DNA from: Theocolax elegans
Taxonomy: Eukaryota > Arthropoda > Insecta > Hymenoptera > Cerocephalidae
NCBI GenBank assembly: GCA_026168455.1
Contig: CM047426.1
Span: 27,277,058-27,341,057 of the forward strand
Reading direction: 5' to 3'
DNA: 64,000 nt
Position numbers and translations under genes: made by a program. Position 1 is the stretch's first letter. Each line of letters opens with the position of its first letter. Below are positions 45,878 through 58,200 of this stretch, one piece after another. The notes below the pieces were generated by a model that made no database searches, was not told the origin of the DNA, and was given only the letters and a program-made list of their open reading frames with translations.

Positions 45878-47234
45878 TATCTGGATCAGCTCATCAACCA
45901 ACCGCGTAACGGTAGTCGTCCATTCGCTTCTATATATATATACACATATACAGTGAGGAGCGGCTTTTTAATCTGTCTCTCTTGCATTCTCTCTCTCCCT
46001 TTCCTTTTTTTAACCCCCGATCTCATTTTCGAATTTTTTTTATCCTTAAATATACGCGGCACAGTTAATTCGTGTTACGTGTATATACTTCATTTCTGCC
46101 GGGTATATATATATATTATATATATATATATTATTATACATATATATACTTGTATCTTAGAGTTTCTGGAGCACTGTTATTAGACCAGATGTAAGTATTT
46201 CAAATCACAAGTTACTATGCGCATACATCAAGGTGCTTGTATAGAGATTGTTTAAACGCGCATTTTTTGTTTATCAAAATATATATTTTACGAAATTTGC
46301 AAAATGTACACGTCCTAAATTAACTCAACATTTTAAGGCATTTACGGTCGTCTTTCCGAATCAAACTTAATATTAAATTAAATAATTATTATATTAATTA
46401 TATTAATTCAATATATACATAGAATTCATGGTATTTCACATGCCTTGAAATGTATACTGTACAAATATTAGTTATTCTTTCTATATGTATATCAAAGCGT
46501 TTAATATGTGAACAAAAACTATATTTATAAGTTCTTTTATCTAGATTTAATAGCGCAGTTATATATGTAAGATACATTACAAATTATTACATATAGGTAT
46601 ATATATAAGTATGGGTTGCTTCGACTCGCATCATTATTTTCAAATTTACTATCGCGGATATAATAATGATAATTATATTTTCAATTAGTTAGCTTAACAA
46701 TGTGCAAATATATTTTATATATACTTAAAATAAATTATAGAATGCACCTATGTATATACAGATACATGTATATCTCTCGCTGGAAATTGTGTAAAAAAAA
46801 AAAAGGAAAACGACACTGTAGGTTGACAAGTTATAAGATCTACTTTCACGTGGAAATTTTCTAAATATTTATAATATTAAATAGAACGTCAAGACTACAT
46901 GTTTTTACCTATACAATCCATATTTTCGAAACAATCAAATTCACCAAAAATTATGCATATTTTAACGCACTATGGTAACGAATGCATTTCCGTATAAAAG
47001 AATAAACATAAAAAAACCTCCAAGCTCTTACCGTGGCTAAAAAGAAATGTACCAACAACGTTTGAACAATTAATAATCAAAGTAACAAGGTATTTAGCCC
47101 CTCCGTAGCAAACTAAAACAAAAAAAAGGAAAAGCAAATCTATGTGCATCCCACGCGTCTTTGCGTAAAATTCCCAGAGCGCGCAGAATTTCATTGAACA
47201 GTATAGCGCGCGCGTCTCCCCGTTTGTTCACTCG

Positions 47235-47236
<2 letters not shown>

Positions 47237-47273
<37 letters not shown>
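47237..47273. repeat. (TC)n microsatellite, copy 1
   Basis: About 18 TC repeats; produces spurious arginine-glutamate frames on the opposite strand. Confidence 0.95.
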
Positions 47274-47275
<2 letters not shown>

Positions 47276-47600
47276 GTAAATGCCGCACCGCGTTTCGAGT
47301 AAGTATAGAGAGAGGAGTTCGGAGCCCACGCATCAGTCGCGCTAGCACAGCGCAGAACGAAGCACACGCGCGCGTCTCTCTTGACCTTAAACTCGCGCGG
47401 ATCCTTGGCCGGTATTTTTCGCGCCGTGGGTGATATTATACGTGAACGTGGGCATCTTATACATACATCTATACGTGGTTCCACACACATCCACACGCGC
47501 AAACGCTATATATATATATTTGTGTACACAGCGCTCGTTCTCCTTTACTGATATATATATATACATACACATACATCGAGGCTTGTTTCACCGGCAGCAG
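47274..47600 (+). promoter_or_regulatory. CpG-rich block with strong splice donor, copy 1
   Basis: CpG-rich sequence (GCGCGCGTCTC, TTCGCGCCGTGGG) unlike its AT-rich surroundings, ending in a consensus donor GGCAGCAG|GTGAGT at 47,600/47,601. It is a plausible 5' untranslated exon on plus, perhaps of the TEP gene. No coding frame is convincing. Confidence 0.3.
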
Positions 47601-47660
47601 GTGAGTTCATCGACGGTTTCAGGCCTTCTCCTGAGGGTGCTTGGAATGTGGAATCGCGTG

Positions 47661-47706
<46 letters not shown>
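47661..47706. repeat. (CA)n(TA)n microsatellite, copy 1
   Basis: CA repeats running into TA repeats just behind the donor of the CpG-rich block. Confidence 0.95.
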
Positions 47707-47708
<2 letters not shown>

Positions 47709-49043
47709 AGTGAGCTGTGTATACAAACAACCCGTCGCGCTCCGAAATGGAGAACGCGCGCAGGTGCATACCGTTATGGAGTTGACGGTGGTCTTTTTCG
47801 ATTGTATATATATATGTATATACGATGACTACGCCCGCTCATTTTTTATGGCATCTTTATTTGACGTTTGTGGTGCATGCGTTTAAGACCTTTGGGTGTA
47901 TACCTATATATCCTCATATATACGTACATGTATATCTATATATCAACTGATAGAACTAGAATTTCAGTGCTGATGATATATTTATGTTTTTAAATCTGCT
48001 GCACTCGCCTATTCAAGTTTTAATTTGTTACTGTTTGTTTTTAAACAACTTTATATCTTGTAGTATATTCTTTTGAATGCATAATATGTATAAAAGGTGT
48101 AAACATCAAAATGTAAAACTCGTTAACAACGTATATCAGTTTTGGAATTTTAATAACTATTTTAAAAAAAATTATATAGTTGTTTTTTTCTTTAAAGATC
48201 TAGGTGTATTTATATATAAAATGTATTTGATATCTATTTCATCTACTCAATTATATTTTTTTACATATATGATATAATACGGCAAATCGTTTTAATCTTT
48301 ATAACCAGAGGTTAATTAGTAAAAATCATTTAGAAGATTACTTTATTTTTGAAACATTCTTAAAAATATAATTCATTTATATAAGTATATATATTGACAA
48401 ATGTAAGATCAATTAAATATTTTAACATTAAAAACACTATACTTTTGATTATGTGAATAATAAATCTCATTTCCTAAAACATTCATTACTTATAGTTTTT
48501 TATCTCCATTCCATACAAGAAGATATATTTAAGAGATCATAGAAAGTCTTATTGTTATTCTAGATTTTCTCATCTATTGTTTCCTGTTACTATTTATATT
48601 GTAATGAACTATACACAATTATTTCCCGAAGGTATAAAATAACTTCTTCATTTTACATACAGCGTAATAATTTAAAAAAAAACAATATTAATATACTTAC
48701 AATATACTTGTGCAAATAATTTATTTGTTTAAAATAATTACCAATATTTTATCAATACGTAATGTGTCGCTTTACATAATTATATATATATACACCTTAA
48801 TACACAAACATACTTAATATATATTAAACATTATACATCATTTAATGTGAAGTATACCAAAAAGAGATGGAGCGGGTTAATCAATTCATTAAAATATTGG
48901 ATTGCGAAGTAACTATATATATATATATTCGAACCCATAAATTAAATTACCGCGGAGAGAAGAAAGAGAAAGATAAAAGAAAGAATAGAGAGAAGGGCCG
49001 CACAATCAGGAAATCTAAGTCTCTCACGAATCGACGCACGCGG

Positions 49044-49051
49044 TATATAAG
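49044..49051 (+). promoter_or_regulatory. TATA-box candidate, copy 2
   Basis: Duplicate of the 45,870 TATA region; the matching donor-like GTAAGT is at about 49,370. Confidence 0.35.
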
Positions 49052-50410
49052 TATCTGGATCAGCTCATCAACCAACCGCGTAACGGTAGTCGTCCATTCG
49101 CTTCTATATATATATACACATATACAGTGAGGAGCGGCTTTTTAATCTGTCTCTCTTGCATTCTCTCTCTCCCTTTCCTTTTTTTACCCCCGATCTCATT
49201 TTCGAATTTTTTTTATCCTTAAATATACGCGGCACAGTTAATTCGTGTTACGTGTATATACTTCATTTCTGCCGGGTATATATATATATATTTATATATA
49301 TATATATATTATTATACATATATATACTTTGTATCTTAGAGTTTCTGGAGCACTGTTATTAGACCAGATGTAAGTATTTCAAATCACAATTACTATGCGC
49401 ATACATCAAGGTGCTTGTATAGAGATTGTTTAAACGCGCATTTTTTTGTTTATCAAAATATATATTTTACGAAATTTGCAAAATGTACACGTCCTAAATT
49501 AACTCAACATTTTAAGGCATTTACGGTCGTCTTTCCGAATCAAACTTAATATTAAATTAAATAATTATTATATTAATTATATTAATTCAATATATACATA
49601 GAATTCATGGTATTTCACATGCCTTGAATGTATACTGTACAAATATTAGTTATTCTTTCTATATGTATATCAAAGCGTTTAATATGTGAACAAAAACTAT
49701 ATTTATAAGTTCTTTTATCTAGATTTAATAGCGCAGTTATATATGTAAGATACATTACAAATTATTACATATAGGTATATATATAAGTATGGGTTGCTTC
49801 GACTCGCATCATTATTTTCAAATTTACTATCGCGGATATAATAATGATAATTATATTTTCAATTAGTTATCTTAACAATGTGCAAATATATTTTATATAT
49901 ACTTAAAATAAATTATAGAATGCACCTATGTATATACAGATACATGTATATCTCTCGCTGGAAATTGTGTAAAAAAAAAAAGGAAAACGACACTGCAGGT
50001 GACAAGTTATAAGATCTACTTTCACGTGGAAATTTTCTAAATATTTATAATATTAAATAGAACGTCAAGACTACATATTTTTACCTATACAATCCATATT
50101 TTCGAAACAATCAAATTCACCAAAAATTATGCATATTTTAACGCACTATGGTAACGAATGCATTTCCGTATAAAAGAACAAACATAAAAAAACCTCCAAG
50201 CTCTTACCGTGGCTAAAAAGAAATGTACCAACAACGTTTGAACAATTAATAATCAAAGTAACAAGGTATTTAGCCCCTCCGTAGCAAACTAAAACAAAAA
50301 AAAGGAAAAGCAAATCTATGTGCATCCCACGCGTCTTTGCGTAAAATTCCCAGAGCGCGCAGAATTTCATTGAACAGTATAGCGCGCGCGTCTCCCCGTT
50401 TGTTCACTCG

Positions 50411-50412
<2 letters not shown>

Positions 50413-50449
<37 letters not shown>
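50413..50449. repeat. (TC)n microsatellite, copy 2
   Basis: Duplicate of the 47,237 tract. Confidence 0.95.
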
Positions 50450-50451
<2 letters not shown>

Positions 50452-50778
50452 GTAAATGCCGCACCGCGTTTCGAGTAAGTATAGAGAGAGGAGTTCGGAG
50501 CCCACGCATCAGTCGCGCTAGCACAGCGCAGAACGAAGCACACGCGCGCGTCTCTCTTGACCTTAAACTCGCGCGGATCCTTGGCCGGTATTTTTCGCGC
50601 CGTGGGTGATATTATACGTGAACGTGGGCATCTTATACATACATCTATACGTGGTTCCACACACATCCACACGCGCAAACGCTATATATATATATATATT
50701 TGTGTACACAGCGCTCGTTCTCCTTTACTGATATATATATACATACACATACATCGAGGCTTGTTTCACCGGCAGCAG
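50450..50778 (+). promoter_or_regulatory. CpG-rich block with strong splice donor, copy 2
   Basis: Duplicate of 47,274-47,600; donor GGCAGCAG|GTGAGT at 50,778/50,779. Confidence 0.3.
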
Positions 50779-50837
50779 GTGAGTTCATCGACGGTTTCAG
50801 GCCTTCTCCTGAGGGTGCTTGGAATGTGGAATCGCGT

Positions 50838-50886
50838 GCACACACACACACATATATATATATATATTATATATATATATATATGT
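50838..50886. repeat. (CA)n(TA)n microsatellite, copy 2
   Basis: Duplicate of the 47,661 tract with a different TA pattern (an extra TTA break). Confidence 0.95.
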
Positions 50887-51118
50887 ATATAAGTGAGCTG
50901 TGTATACAAACAACCCGTCGCGCTCCGAAATGGAGAACGCGCGCAGGTGCATACCGTTATGGAGTTGACGGTGGTCTTTTTCGATTGTATATATATATGT
51001 ATATACGATGACTACGCCCGCTCATTTTTTATGGCATCTTTATTTGACGTTTGTGGTGCATGCGTTTAAGACCTTTGGGTGTATACCTATATATCCTCAT
51101 ATATACGTACATGTATAT

Positions 51119-53749
51119 CTATATATCTATATGTGTATGAATACTTACCAATCTTTCGTGTCGGTATTACGTTTACGTGGTGCGCTGAAAATAATTTATT
51201 GCTTTTCGTATACAACTATATTGAAAAATACTTACTATATAGGAATATAGTTTGCGATTCGCGAAAGCAAAGTAGAATCCACTGCAACCTGTTGTATATA
51301 TCGACCTAGACGTGTTTTGTGTATGCGTTATATCGCGTATCTCGTTTAACGTTTACGTCTTTCTTTTTTAATTCTAATTTTTCTTTTACATTCTAAATAT
51401 ACACATAGGTATATATAGTAATCAGTTTAAATATAAGAAGTTGTTTTAGTTATATTTATATTTATTATGCTTAACGGTACATCATCAATACGTGTAATTG
51501 TAGTGAATATATAAAGGTGCACATGATATACAAATATTCTACGCTAGATTGTTAATCATATCTGCAAATATTCACTTTTATGATTTTAGGGTATCGGCGT
51601 TATATATTATACTTTATCAGAATAATATTAATATATCTAATATAAATATTAAAAAAAGTATCGTTTGTGCATTTGCAAGTTACAATTATTTAAAAACGGT
51701 TCTATATAAGTACTATTATTGAGGTAAACACATATAGCAATCATCAGCAAATTTAGAAATGTGCACGATACAATTGATGCGACGTAACGAAATAAAAAAA
51801 AAATAGGTGACAAAAAATAATAAAACTTTACTCCCACCTGAATGATTAGCAAATCGTCGATTTGGAATTAAATGCATGTATATTCAAACGTAATCTTATA
51901 CCTGAAAATTAAACAATGACTAATATAACGTACGCGGAGACTATTCGAAAAAGGTAACCGCATTACTTAACTCGCTGAATTTCCAAGAAAAGCACTCGCT
52001 CGACGCATTTCAATGAGGTCGTCATCGATAAGTGACCACGTATGTATATATGTATATATATCGAGATGAAAAATTCGCATTGTAAAAAAACACATATTCC
52101 CTAAAAAAGTGTAACGTAAATATAAAAATGAACTCGTAATAACGTAATTTTAGAGACTTGTCGAGAGAGGAAGAGAAGATAAAGAAGCATCTCTTTTTTT
52201 TCTCCAGTGTATACATATAAGTTATGTTTTTTAACTGGACGGTGCCGTAAAAGGAAAAGTCTGCGTGTTCCTGGTGTATATAATACACGCACTGTAGCGA
52301 AGTAACCGAGTGAATTGGTACACGGTTGAGTGCCGCGCGGACATCGTTCGCATCATGCGCGTTCCTTTTCCAGGATTTCCAACGAATTCGTGTATATATA
52401 TATACACCTATATATATGCTATACGATTCGTATAGGTATATGCGAGAACGCGCACGTAATATACCTATGTATACACATTTTCTCCTTTTTCTAATATTTG
52501 AAACCACCACATTACTATATATACATGTATATCCTGAAATTCACAAAAATGAAACAAGCAGCACTTTTATTTTAATAAAATTCTAGTCGAATTTATGATG
52601 CGTGTATACATCAATTCCCGTCAGTTGATTTTGTCCAGTTGCGACGTTATACTGACCTCTTAGTTCCGCAGCTGCTTAATACCGAATTCTGTATAAAGAT
52701 TGTTCCTATATAGACAGTTTAAAAGCGTTTTATAAATACATCTTTTTAATTTTTAACTTAACTGTTAAACATAATGACAATTAATTAGAGAATTACATAC
52801 CGTCACGTATACCCAATTGTTGATCATGAACTAATTTATAATCAGTGTGTTAGTTTAGTAAAATAGTAAGATGTATATATAAACCTAATTATAGGTACAT
52901 ACAATTTAAAGGTTAAACAATCAATAATTGGTTAACAGCCTTGATCAGGAAAATTGGTATGTACGTATACCGATAATTTAGTAATTAGAAATTGTTACTT
53001 TCCACTTTTTTTCTTATACTGTTGCTTATTTTAAAAATAGCAGTTATTTTTATTTTATTTTAAATCGCTTAAAGGAAGTTTAATACATATACTTATCTCT
53101 TATGTGTCAAAATATATAAAGTTATTAAGTTTTATTAACATAAAATTATTGTATGAAAGTACGGATTTGCCACTGATCAAATATTTGGTATGTGACGGTA
53201 ATATTCACTGATTCCCCATAATATATTTATATTATTTTAGCTGTAATATTATGCGCTTTAATGCTTATATACCTATATATATTTATACGTTATTAATTAA
53301 ATTGATTTTAATTGTGTACGTTCTACATACACTTATCAAATATTTTTTTGATTTTTTATAAGCAAACGAATAACAGTATAAGCAATACGAATCTTCAAAT
53401 CATAAAAAATTTCGAGTATATATTCTTAACAAATATAATTAATAAAATGCATAATTTTATCATTGCAATTTAAATAAATGTATAAAAATCACGTCGCATA
53501 TCGATAAATTATACATATGGGAAATAAAAACGAGTTGGACAATGTATCTAATTAAAATAATATCTTTATACATGCACACGCGCACACGCACATAATAACA
53601 TGTATCTCGAATAAATCGTCAAGATGAAACGAAACAGAGTAACATTATTAAACGTATATTGTGTACACATTGCGTATAAGAAAGGCGAATTGGAAAATTT
53701 TTTGGAGCTCGCTTTCTCTTAAACTTGGTGTATATGTATATGTACGTGG
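51119..53749. other. Unique AT-rich DNA upstream of the TEP gene
   Basis: No supported gene. The longest frame (162 codons, minus, 52,022-52,510) is rich in Tyr/Ile/Arg from TATA/CGTA-type repeats and has no domain, so it is not called. Moderately CpG-containing patches at 51,930-52,030 and 52,250-52,370 could be untranslated exons or enhancers. Confidence 0.35.
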
Positions 53750-53985
53750 ACATGTATAACGTGGTGGCGCTTCGAGGACACAGGATGCCCACGCACAGTT
53801 TCACATTGATCACGCGGGAATGCGTGTGCGGCGTGCCTTACCATACAGAATCGCGCGGGAGTTGAATCAAGATCGCGATCGGATCAACCGAGACTCACTC
53901 CGCTCGATTGCTTTGGTTATTTCTGTAGGACGACACGCGTCATTTTTTTCCGTAATATGCTTCACCGAGTCTGCAGTTTTATTGT
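53750..53985 (+). promoter_or_regulatory. CpG-rich promoter candidate nearest to the TEP start codon
   Basis: A stretch with many CpGs (CACGCGGGAATGCGTGTGCG, TCGCGCGGGAG, GATCGCGATCGG) in an AT-rich background, followed by a donor-like TTATT|GTAAGA near 53,981. It could be a promoter and short 5' untranslated exon spliced to 55,132. No expression evidence. Confidence 0.3.
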
Positions 53986-55131
53986 AAGATACAGTGTGAT
54001 CGTGCCATGTGTGTTTATCTTTTAACTCGTTATAAAACATTGTTTAAAGTTATAGTTTCGGTTTATTAGTGATTTTTTTTAAGTGAAATTCAGGGTATAT
54101 GCCACTGTAGTCCTGTTTTTTAATTTTACGTATAAGTGTATAAATATCTCTTTATATCAAATTTTTCTTTACAAGTTTATATTTATTCTTCAAATCTTTT
54201 ACGCGTCGTACATCAATTTTCTCATTTTTGTAATTTTTAATAAACTTAGAGATCCAATTGTATTCTTTTTTTCTTAAATAGTGATATATATGTACATACA
54301 ATTATTGTACAAGTTGTAAGTAAAAATGATTATATTTGATGACGCGTAATTTTTAGTTTGATTATTTCAAAAGTACATATATATGCCCGAAAAATGTTTG
54401 TAGGTATGTGTGTGTATGATTTAATAAATATTTATGTAGGAGAATTTGCTATTTATAGATAGTTAGAATTCGACGAAAACATTCGGTTTTGTTTAAATAA
54501 CAATGAGTTTAAACGATTGGGAATAACCGTGATGTATAGCGAATATTTCCTCAATAAAATCTATATTTCGATCGATCAATTTATCGATAGATCACTATTT
54601 ATACCTATATTGCTTTTTCATTTTCCGGAATGTTTACTAAATTCATCAGTTATCTTATAAACATTTTACAGGAAAAATTTTCTTGTAATCTTATATAAAA
54701 ATATAATTTTACTGCAGTATATCCCGGCGTTAATATATATTAATCTGTTGAGATAGGTACATATGGATAGTAGACGCGTCTGTAAACAGGAAAAAAACGT
54801 TTTTAATTTTGTATTTTTATACATCGCGTATCGTATCGCTCTTACATAAATATATGCACTTTCAAAGTTACATGTATATCGATATATATACTGATTTTAA
54901 TTTTGTTTTTGTCATGTTTTAAGAAAGTATATATATATACTTATGGTGAATATAAAAAGTTCTTTTAATTTTCATAATATTATATTTTTTATATTTTAAT
55001 AATGTACTATATAACAACATTACATTGCGATATTCCTATATAATTCTGATTATTTTAACAATATATTTGAATAATTATTTCGTACCGTCCGTTTGAAAGA
55101 TAATAACGTTGAGGTATTATAACGATTACAG
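53986..55131. other. AT-rich DNA, probably 5' UTR intron
   Basis: No features apart from the acceptor CGATTACAG at its end (AG 55,130-55,131). Confidence 0.35.
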
Positions 55132-55240
55132 ATCTGAGGGATAAAAGTGGAAATCAGAGAGAAAGAAAAATGTATTGGTCCCCGTGGCCCTTTCTGCTAG
55201 TGTTGTGCAACTTAGCGGCCGATTTCGCAGCTGGACAATC
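55132..55240 (+). CDS. TEP gene, signal-peptide exon
   Basis: An acceptor CGATTACAG (AG at 55,130-55,131) precedes a short untranslated stretch and ATG at 55,170. The 23 codons read MYWSPWPFLLVLCNLAADFA and on to GQ, with the last codon split (TC|G, Ser). Trp/Leu/Phe-rich core followed by small residues (ADFAAG) is a typical secretory signal with cleavage around AAG-Q. Donor TC|GTAAGT. Confidence 0.85.
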
Positions 55241-58200
55241 GTAAGTAGCTCGCAATATACTCATTGTTAAATTGTTCATCCAAAGTAATAGCTTCCCGAC
55301 CATTAGTAAAAATATATAGATATATATACACGCATTGTTCACGCGCGATCGCGTGGCCGTGCAATTACATTCTCTATCTCTCTGACTTGGATTGAAGGTA
55401 TTACTCGATTGTCGCGCCGAGCGTCGTACGACCTAATTCCGAGTACCATGTTGCCGTGAGCATCGTCGGAGTATCCGAGCCGACCAACACTTTCATCGAA
55501 CTCTCGGCACAACTGGATAGCGGCGAGTCTTTCGCTGTATCCGAGAATATTGTCGTTGATCCCTATGCAACGCGAGTTCTCAGTCTCGAGGCAAGTCCAT
55601 ACATATACCTATAACTATTCAATTATTTATTCAAGTTACCATGTATACGTACGTGTATATACGATATTTACTAAAATCCCCCTCATTCTCCCTTGACGAA
55701 AATTTTGTATTACAATTTTTTTAAGAATAATATATACAGACCGAGAAAGAGTTTAGATTAAAAATTACAATATTGTCTAAATAGTAAAGAAATCGCAGGC
55801 TGACAAATTAGGAAAGTTACATATATAATTTTCAGTAAAAATGGACTACAATTATAATTAGCGTAATAATCTTAAATAAAGAAAAAATTACAATCAATAA
55901 AATAAAAATTTACTACAATTCTTGTAATATTTACTATATTTAAGGGGATGTCGGACTCAGAAAATGGTCTTTTGTAATATTTTTTTATAAACATAAGAAT
56001 AAATTATTAAAAAAATAGTGAACGACATGCCCTTAGGCATGTTTTAAATAGTATACTCAAATTTTTTTAGATTTTTAAAACTGTAATCTAAATCTGATTT
56101 ATGCGTTGAAAATTCGTCTTTTTAGATCAATAATTACCGACCGTAAATTGTTTATTCATTTATTATTAACAAAATTATTTATTCTTAAAAAATCAAAACG
56201 CCATGCCCTCGCTTTTGTTTTAAACTAACCTTATGAATTTTTTTAGATTTTTAATTCAATATTTCAAACTTAATTCTTATGTTGAATGGTGTAGATCCCT
56301 GTACCTTGGGTCCGACATCCCGTTAATATAAAAACTAAACTAAAAAAAATTAATAATAAATAAAATTACTAAATTTTTTGTAATATTTCTTGTAATATTT
56401 AATATAACTATACAGTAATTTTTCTCAGTTTGTCAGTACGCGATTTCTTTACAAGAAACAATTGTAATTTTTAATACAAAATTTCTCCCCGTGGTTTATA
56501 CAAATAGAGATTGAATGATAAATTGTTATGTCAATAAGAGGACATATTTTTGCTAAAAGTATAATAGATAATGTGGAATGATGGTCATTTATTCAACTTA
56601 TTGTATACTGTGTTGTTTTCCGGTAAATTTTACCGTGACGACGTGTAATGAACGTGTGTAATCACAAATCTTGCTGGTTTGTTAATTCAAGGAAATTTTA
56701 AGTTACGCGCGACTACTCTTTTCAATACAATTATTTTTACTTTATAAAATGTATATATTAAAAATGTTATAGTGTTTCTTTTAACTGATTATTTTCTAAA
56801 CGTACTTAAAAACGCGAGTATCTATTTTATCTATAAAATATGAACTTTAAACAAAATTATATTTATATATTATAGATATTATTTTTTTTTTCAAACGTGT
56901 CTATGTAAGTATATGTTTATGTCATAAATATTAATCATATTAAAAAGGATCATAATAGTAACGTGAAATATATTAAGACGAAATATAATTTTTTCGCTTA
57001 GAAGTAAAATAAATACTTATAGAGTTTCAACCTTTATCTAAAGATAAAATACTGTCGGTTTAAGATATGAAGTTTAAGAAATACAATGTCAATGCAAACT
57101 TACACAAATAAGTAAAAATAGTTGTGCGTGTAGTAAAAATTTACAATTATATTATATTTAACTTTAATGCGTATATAAGTCTAATTTAATAGATATACAC
57201 GTGAAGTATTTTAAAATTATATAAAAAAATATTCGCATAGAGCAATCTGAAATACCTTATAGCACACGTCAAAGGTAGTCATGTGCAATGAAGAATCTAG
57301 TCTTATTTTTACATAACCATAAACGACAATAGGTTGAATGAAAGGCTGTTGGCACATTTCCATTGAAAATGCCGGAAGGTCAACTATGTGAGAAAACCGA
57401 AAGAAAGCAGAGATCCTATTCTCTTTGGCCTACATCCCAGTCATGTACCAATAGATGTATACACATAGAAAATTACATTGAATTACATTTTGTTCTAGAG
57501 AATATTGTTATTTTTCCTCGACGTTATATCCTAATTAAGGAATCTTTTCACTTATTTCACATGATTATATGTCTACATATAAATTTTTACTTTTTATTTA
57601 ACGAATGAAAAGCCTGATGTGCGCGATTCCGGGATGCTTTGTACGTTATGTGTACGAATAAAATTGGAGGACTTTTGTCAGCCTTGCACAGTTTTACAGT
57701 ACGATGAATTTGAATGATGGACAAACGTATATGTGACCTACTAGTCTCATATAAATTATAATAATAAATATATAACGATCATAATTTAATATTATTTTCC
57801 AATTTTTCTTATACATCTTTATGTTTTATGTAAAAAATATTGTCGAAATTGAATTGCTTATGTATTGTTTATATTTGCAATTTATAAATATACGTTATTT
57901 ACTTTACGTTTTTTGAACGTAATAAACTATTATTGCACATTCTTATGATGTAAATTAAATTTTTTTCTTTTACGTATATTTTGTACAGGTTTATTATCTA
58001 TTAAAAAACGCGAAAGCACATTTTATTATTGAATTTTTTAACATCAGCTTTTAAGAAATATGCGCGGAAGATTCGCATTAGTCGGTTCGAATAATTGTAT
58101 AAAATTATATATAGACCATTTTTATAATGTAACTTAAATAACGGAGACAGTAGAATCAATACCCCTGTATCTACATTCAAATCTGCGCCATCAATTTATT

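Larger units (their letters stand above)
44764..47935. repeat. 3.17-kb tandem duplication, copy 1
   Basis: CTATATATCAACTGATAG begins both copies (44,764 and 47,936). The copies are nearly identical and contain a TATA promoter candidate, long AT and TC microsatellites and a CpG-rich block. Differences are homopolymer and microsatellite lengths and a few substitutions. Confidence 0.9.
47936..51118. repeat. 3.17-kb tandem duplication, copy 2
   Basis: Second copy. The end is at GTATATCTATATATC near 51,118-51,127, which shares CTATATATC with the start of the unit, so the breakpoint lies in a short TA-rich homology. Confidence 0.9.

Noticed and set aside
47191..47502. Arginine-glutamate repeat proteins at 47.2 and 50.4 kb
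   Set aside because: They are translations of the (TC)n microsatellite and not genes.
52022..52510. 162-codon minus-strand frame
   Set aside because: Composition follows TATA/CGTA-type repeats, no domain, and no splice context.
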